Of a DNA stretch of 64,000 nt, positions 59,857 through 64,000 are shown piece by piece. Positions within the stretch are counted from its first letter, which is position 1, and each line of letters starts with the position of its first letter. Position numbers and translations under genes: made by a program. The notes under the pieces are model-generated. The model was given only the letters and a program-made list of their open reading frames with translations, was not told the origin of the DNA and searched no databases. Source of the DNA: Salinibacterium sp. NK8237 (GTDB lineage Bacteria > Actinomycetota > Actinomycetes > Actinomycetales > Microbacteriaceae); the NCBI RefSeq assembly GCF_015864955.1, contig NZ_JADYWE010000001.1:1736001-1800000 (forward strand), given 5' to 3'.

Positions 59857-61110
59857 ATGTCAACCGCCACCACAAACTGGGCAGGCAACCTCACCTACGG
59901 CGCCGAAGCAATCCTGCACCCGACCACGGTTGCTGACGTGCAAGAGCTGGTAGCCCACTGGCCCCGCGTTCGGGCGCTGGGCACTCGACACTCCTTCACC
60001 GACATCGCCGATACCCCCGGAGCGCTCATCTCGCTCTCTCAGTTCGACCCGGCGATCACGATCGATCCGTCTGCGATGACCGTGAGCGTGTCGGGCGGCA
60101 CCAGCTACGGAATCCTCATCAACGAACTCGAAAAGCACGGTTTCGCCCTCCACAACACCGGGTCGCTGCCGCACATTTCGGTAGCGGGGGCCACGGCCAC
60201 CGGCACTCACGGTTCCGGCGATCACAACGGCATCCTCTCCACCGCCGTCGCCGCCGTCGATCTCGTCACCGCGGATGGCTCCCTCGTGCACGTTGACCGC
60301 ACTAGCGAGCATTTGCCCGCCATCGCCGTGGGCCTTGGCGCCTTCGGCATCATCACCCGGCTGACCCTCGGCATCGAGCCCAGCTACCGAGTTCGCCAAG
60401 ACGTGTACCGTTTCGCGCCGTGGGAAACCGTGCTGGACAACCTCGACGAGGTGCTGGCTAGCGCCTACAGCGTGAGCCTTCTGGCCGACTTTGCGAGCCC
60501 CACCGTCGCGCAGATTTGGTTGAAGACTCGGTTAGCCGACGGTGGGGAACCAGACTTGGCATCCACGCTGTTTGGCGGTGCCTGGTACGACGACTCCGAC
60601 GAAGGGCCCTCCGAGCACGTAAACCAGCGGGCGAGCGTTTCCGGCCCGTGGTCAGAGCGGATGCCGCACTTTCGACTCGACGGAGAGCCATCCAATGGCG
60701 GCGATGAACTCCAAACCGAGTACTACGTATCGCGAGAGCATGCGGTGCAGGCCTTGGAGGTGCTGCGCACGCTTGGCAGCCAGATATCGCCGCACCTGCT
60801 GATCTCCGAGATCCGTTCTGCAGCGGCTGACTCGCTCTGGATGAGCCCCGCCTACGAGCGCGACGTGCTCTGCATCGGCTTCACTTGGGCCAAGCATCCG
60901 GCTGAGGTCGCAGCGCTGCTCCCGGTGATCGAGACAGCTCTCGCCCCTTACGCACCACGGCAACACTGGGGAAAGCTCTTCCACTTTGGCGCCGAAGTTG
61001 TGCACGAGCGCTTTCCGCGCGCGGCCGATTTCCGCGCCCTTCAGCGCGAATATGACCCCGAGGGAAAGTTCTGGAACTCGTTCCTCGAGCAAAAACTGGG
61101 ATCCCGCTAG
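59857..61110 (+). CDS. Alditol oxidase (FAD-dependent, xylitol oxidase type)
   Basis: 417 residues from ATG at 59857 (GAAAGGA upstream). Seen: VAO-type FAD domain with LGTRHSFTDIADTPGALISL, whose His45 corresponds to the covalent FAD-linking His of Streptomyces AldO, GATATGTHGSGDHNGIL, and the C-terminal ALO domain. It oxidises sugar alcohols (xylitol, sorbitol) at C1 with O2, giving aldose and H2O2. It is divergent from znuA and shares the gap with the Zur box. Confidence 0.88.
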   Translation: MSTATTNWAGNLTYGAEAILHPTTVADVQELVAHWPRVRALGTRHSFTDIADTPGALISLSQFDPAITIDPSAMTVSVSGGTSYGILINELEKHGFALHNTGSLPHISVAGATATGTHGSGDHNGILSTAVAAVDLVTADGSLVHVDRTSEHLPAIAVGLGAFGIITRLTLGIEPSYRVRQDVYRFAPWETVLDNLDEVLASAYSVSLLADFASPTVAQIWLKTRLADGGEPDLASTLFGGAWYDDSDEGPSEHVNQRASVSGPWSERMPHFRLDGEPSNGGDELQTEYYVSREHAVQALEVLRTLGSQISPHLLISEIRSAAADSLWMSPAYERDVLCIGFTWAKHPAEVAALLPVIETALAPYAPRQHWGKLFHFGAEVVHERFPRAADFRALQREYDPEGKFWNSFLEQKLGSR

Positions 61111-61127
61111 CTCAGAGCTCGCAGTTT

Positions 61128-62255
61128 TTACTTGAGCTTCTTGCCAGCAGGAGCTGGCTTCTCTCCGTTTTCGTTCCACGTCTTCAGAATCGCCCAGCCC
61201 ACGGCAGCGATCGGCACAGCGAGCACGGCTCCGACGATGCCGCCGAGGATCGTTCCGGCGGTCAACGCCACCAAGATTACCAGCGGGTGAATGCTCAGGG
61301 ACTGCGCCATCACTACGGGTTGCAGGAAGTTGCCCTCCAGCTGGTTCACGAGCACCACGATTCCCAGAACAATTAACGCGACAACCCAGCCATTCGTGAC
61401 TAGGGCGACAACGGCGGCCAAGATGCCCGCGACGGTGGCTCCCACGAGCGGAATGAACGCGCCGAGAAAGACGATTACGGCGAGAGGCAGCGCGAGCGGC
61501 ACCTGCAAAATCAGCAGTCCGATACCGATACCGAACGCGTCGACAGCGGCCACCGTCGCGGTTCCGCGAACGTAACCACCGAGCGTGCGAACCGCTGTGT
61601 GGCCGATGCGGTGCCCACGATCACGACGCTCGCCGGTCATGGGGCGAAGGAAGAACTCCCAGATGCGGTCGCCATCTTTGAGGAAGAAGAACAGGATCAC
61701 AGCGCCAAGCAGAATTCCGGTCACGACCTGAGCGGCCGCGGAGACTCCCTGGATCGCACCAAGGCCGAAGGTCGCACTCGTAACGAAGTCGACAACCGCG
61801 TTCCACGCCTCATCGAGGGCGTCCTGATCAATCGGGAACGGTCCGTCGAGCGCGAAACTCTTGAGTTGCTCGAACCCTTCAACGGCCGAGTCTGACAAGT
61901 CAGACCACTGATCCTGCACAGCGAACACGATCGCGGTGATTAGTCCGCCAAGCACGAGGATGCCGCCGAGCAAGGTGACCCACGCCGACAGTGCGCGACC
62001 GACACCGTGGCGGCGCATCCACACCACCAGCGGGCTAGCAGCCGCGGCAAGGATCAACGCGATAAGCACTGGAATGACCACGAGCTTGAGCTGCGTGAGC
62101 GCGAAAACCGTCACCGAAATAAGCGTCAGGAGCAACAACACCTGCAGAGACCGGATCGACCAAGAACCCAAACGATCGGTCCACAATTCGCGCAGTCCCA
62201 GACGGTGGGAACTGGATACCGCTTGAGCGGCAGACGATTTCTTCTTGAAGATCAT
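61128..62255 (-). CDS. AI-2E family transporter (YdgG/TqsA-like permease)
   Basis: 375 residues. Seen: eight hydrophobic segments with the family signature VVLVNQLEGNFLQPVVMAQS near the C-terminal third and GILAAVVALVTNGWVVALIV. Members export small solutes, including autoinducer-2 and Na+/H+-linked substrates; the substrate here is unknown. It is 48 bp from the E2 gene, on the same strand. Confidence 0.88.
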   Translation of the reverse strand: MIFKKKSSAAQAVSSSHRLGLRELWTDRLGSWSIRSLQVLLLLTLISVTVFALTQLKLVVIPVLIALILAAAASPLVVWMRRHGVGRALSAWVTLLGGILVLGGLITAIVFAVQDQWSDLSDSAVEGFEQLKSFALDGPFPIDQDALDEAWNAVVDFVTSATFGLGAIQGVSAAAQVVTGILLGAVILFFFLKDGDRIWEFFLRPMTGERRDRGHRIGHTAVRTLGGYVRGTATVAAVDAFGIGIGLLILQVPLALPLAVIVFLGAFIPLVGATVAGILAAVVALVTNGWVVALIVLGIVVLVNQLEGNFLQPVVMAQSLSIHPLVILVALTAGTILGGIVGAVLAVPIAAVGWAILKTWNENGEKPAPAGKKLK

Positions 62256-62303
62256 TCCGCCACACTACCTACCGTTGTACCGAAATCGGTAGAGCCCCGC
62301 GAC

Positions 62304-63692
62304 CTAGTCGAGCAGCAGAGCAGGCTCTTCCAGCACACTCGCAAGATCGGCAACGAAACGGCTCGCGACATCCCCATCGACAATGCGGTGGTCGAAGCTC
62401 GCACTGACCGTCGTAACGTAACGTGCCCGCACTTCGCCGTCGACAACCCACGGCTTCTGCTTGATCGAACCCAGAGCCACAATCGCGGCCTCGCCCGGGT
62501 TGATGATGGGCGTGCCGGTGTCCATGCCGTACGAACCGATGTTGGTGATCGTGATCGTGCCGTTCGACATTTCGGCGGGCTGCGTCTTGCCATCACGCGC
62601 GGTGATAGTGAGCTGTTCGAGAGATTTCGCGAGCTCGAGCAGGCTCAACTCTTGAACGTCTTTAACGTTCGGCACGATGAGGCCGCGCGGCGTAGCGGCA
62701 GCAATACCCAGATTCACGTAGTGGTGAACGATGATCTCTTTATCGGTCCAGCTTGAGTTCACCGTCGGGTTGCGGCGCACAGCCCAGCTCACAGCCTTGG
62801 CCATGATCAGTAGCGGGCTCACTCGTACGCCTGCAAAGTCGGTGGAGTTCTTGAGTCGCTTTACGAACTCCATGGTTCGCGTGGCATCCACGTCAGTGAA
62901 GACGCTCACGTGCGGCGCCGTGAACGCGCTGTGCACCATGGCCTTGGCGATGGCCTTACGCACGCCCTTCACGGGAATGCGCTCTTCGCGCTCGTCGCCC
63001 CACTCGGGAGTCTCGATGTTGCGGAACACGCTCGCCTGCGAAGCATGACGAATCACGTCTTCGCGCGTGGTTTCGCCGGCCAACCCTGTCGCGACGACCT
63101 CGGCGAGTTCAACACCCAGGTCTTTGGCGAGCTTGCGGATCGGGGGCTTCGCGATGATCGGGCTGGCGAATGACGCGGGCACGGATGCCGGGCGAGGCTT
63201 CGCTGCGGCGGCGGCAGCGCCAGCCTTCGCCGGCTGCCCACCCTTGCGACGACGCGAGCTGACATGCCCGCCTGTGCCATAGCCCACGAGCACAGCCCCG
63301 GGCTTGTCATCGTCGTTAGCGATAGTGGATGCCGTGTCAGCGACAGCAGCGGCAGCGTCATCCGCTGCGCTGCTTTCTGCACCAACGTCGGACATCATCC
63401 CGTGGCTTTCGTCTTCACCGGAACCGGGTGCGGTCAACTCAACTGAGCCGCCAACGGACTGCACGCTGATGATCGGAGTGCCGACCTCAACAGTCGACCC
63501 CTCCTCGACCAGCAGCTTCTGCACGGTGCCGGCAAAAGGCGAGGGGAGTTCGACGAGCGACTTAGCCGTCTCGATCTCTACCAGAACCTGGTTCACGACG
63601 ATTTCGTCGCCGGGCGCAACCTTCCAAGAGACGATCTCGGCTTCAGTAAGCCCCTCGCCCACATCGGGGAGAGGAAATTCAGATACGGCCAC
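62304..63692 (-). CDS. Dihydrolipoamide acyltransferase (E2) of a 2-oxoacid dehydrogenase complex
   Basis: 462 residues from GTG at 63692 (GAAGGAGG upstream). Seen: one lipoyl domain with Lys44 in [15 protein letters not shown], an Ala/Asp-rich linker, an E1/E3-binding domain (about 165-205, [20 protein letters not shown]), and the acyltransferase domain with catalytic FDHRIVDGD (His near 435). The branched-chain type is most likely because the E1 is split into subunits. It follows the E1-beta gene by 14 bp. Confidence 0.9.
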   Translation of the reverse strand: MAVSEFPLPDVGEGLTEAEIVSWKVAPGDEIVVNQVLVEIETAKSLVELPSPFAGTVQKLLVEEGSTVEVGTPIISVQSVGGSVELTAPGSGEDESHGMMSDVGAESSAADDAAAAVADTASTIANDDDKPGAVLVGYGTGGHVSSRRRKGGQPAKAGAAAAAAKPRPASVPASFASPIIAKPPIRKLAKDLGVELAEVVATGLAGETTREDVIRHASQASVFRNIETPEWGDEREERIPVKGVRKAIAKAMVHSAFTAPHVSVFTDVDATRTMEFVKRLKNSTDFAGVRVSPLLIMAKAVSWAVRRNPTVNSSWTDKEIIVHHYVNLGIAAATPRGLIVPNVKDVQELSLLELAKSLEQLTITARDGKTQPAEMSNGTITITNIGSYGMDTGTPIINPGEAAIVALGSIKQKPWVVDGEVRARYVTTVSASFDHRIVDGDVASRFVADLASVLEEPALLLD

Positions 63693-63706
63693 GGGGGCCT
63701 CCTTCG

Positions 63707-64000
63707 TCAGTAGGCCAATGCCCGGTCAACAGCATCCAAGATGCGGTCAACACTAGGCAAGTACACGGATTCCAGCTTGGCAGGAGGGAATGGGGCGTCG
63801 TAACCGCTCACGCGCAGCACAGGTGCTTCGAGTGAGTAGAACGCACGCTCTGCCACGGTAGCCGCAACCTCCGAGCCCACGCTCACATTCCCGGGTGCCT
63901 CTTGAACAACAACAACGCGGCCCGTTTTTTGGGCGGATGCCACAATCGGGTCGTAGTCGATGGGGGAGAGCGATCGAAGGTCAACGACCTCGACACTCGT
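63707..64000 (-). CDS. 2-oxoacid dehydrogenase E1 component, beta subunit (C-terminal part)
   Basis: The last 97 residues; the gene continues beyond the window edge. Seen: [20 protein letters not shown], then [10 protein letters not shown] and [20 protein letters not shown]. These are the conserved C-terminal transketolase-like features of branched-chain/pyruvate E1-beta. With E1-alpha it would decarboxylate the 2-oxoacid using ThDP. Confidence 0.9.
   Translation of the reverse strand, partial: TSVEVVDLRSLSPIDYDPIVASAQKTGRVVVVQEAPGNVSVGSEVAATVAERAFYSLEAPVLRVSGYDAPFPPAKLESVYLPSVDRILDAVDRALAY

Noticed and set aside
1..64000. CRISPR arrays, rRNA, tRNA, prophage or IS elements
   Set aside because: No regularly spaced repeats, conserved RNA sequence, transposase or phage genes were seen on either strand.

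Overview
The window is high-GC DNA with dense, short-gapped operons, many GTG starts and ATGA/TAATG overlaps. Many ABC importers have no ATPase gene of their own. There is a DasR-type regulator, a Zur/zinc-free ribosomal protein cluster and alditol oxidase. Together these point to a chromosomal segment of an actinobacterium, most likely a Microbacteriaceae-like soil, marine or plant-associated saccharolytic heterotroph. No rRNA, tRNA, CRISPR array, prophage or insertion sequence was seen. No gene-free stretch exceeds 300 bases.

Region by region. 1-10350: a Crp/Fnr-type regulator (cut by the window edge), a flavodoxin-fold protein, a mercuric-reductase-like flavoprotein, two paralogous TVP38/TMEM64 (DedA-like) membrane proteins, a CDP-alcohol phosphatidyltransferase, a complete four-gene ABC importer of the YnjB/C/D type, and a YghZ-like aldo/keto reductase. 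The content resembles the poorly understood E. coli ydjXYZ-ynjABCDEF locus. Three divergent intergenic regions here carry the same promoter architecture: a CRP-like box, exactly 22 nt, then a -10 placed so that transcripts would be leaderless. This is the most interesting part of the window. 10395-13448: an AlkD-like glycosylase, an MFS exporter, a small ORF and an IclR regulator. 13500-15099: KDG kinase and KDPG aldolase behind an inverted-repeat operator. 15114-17678: a lone Abi_2/HEPN-like gene, an SGNH hydrolase, a small membrane protein and a peroxiredoxin.

17845-30273: deoxy-sugar degradation. A secreted GH78 alpha-L-rhamnosidase, a mutarotase, an aldose dehydrogenase, a lactonase, L-fuconate dehydratase and a KduD-like SDR could form a non-phosphorylative L-fucose/L-rhamnose route controlled by LacI; the last hydrolase is not in the window. 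A divergent SDR/marR pair has been inserted next to the KduD-like gene: a 36-bp copy of that gene's 3' end lies on the far side. 30270-32626: copper ATPase behind a CsoR-like box, and a DUF2470 protein. 32730-38128: a sugar or sugar-acid ABC importer, an FCD-GntR regulator and an enolase-superfamily dehydratase. 38270-42087: DUF4383 protein, heme oxygenase, TerC, Gfo/Idh/MocA oxidoreductase and a GNAT acetyltransferase.

42112-49282: an amino-sugar operon with three DasR-like sites, a GntR/UTRA regulator, GlcNAc kinase, a SIS protein, a cytoplasmic GH84 beta-N-acetylglucosaminidase and an ABC importer. 49311-55202: PIF1-like helicase, an unknown anchored protein, threonine synthase and a CopD-CtaG fusion. 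55291-59756: HU, zinc-free S14/L33/L28, Zur and ZnuBCA. 59857-64000: alditol oxidase, an AI-2E-family permease, and the E2 and partial E1-beta subunits of a 2-oxoacid dehydrogenase.
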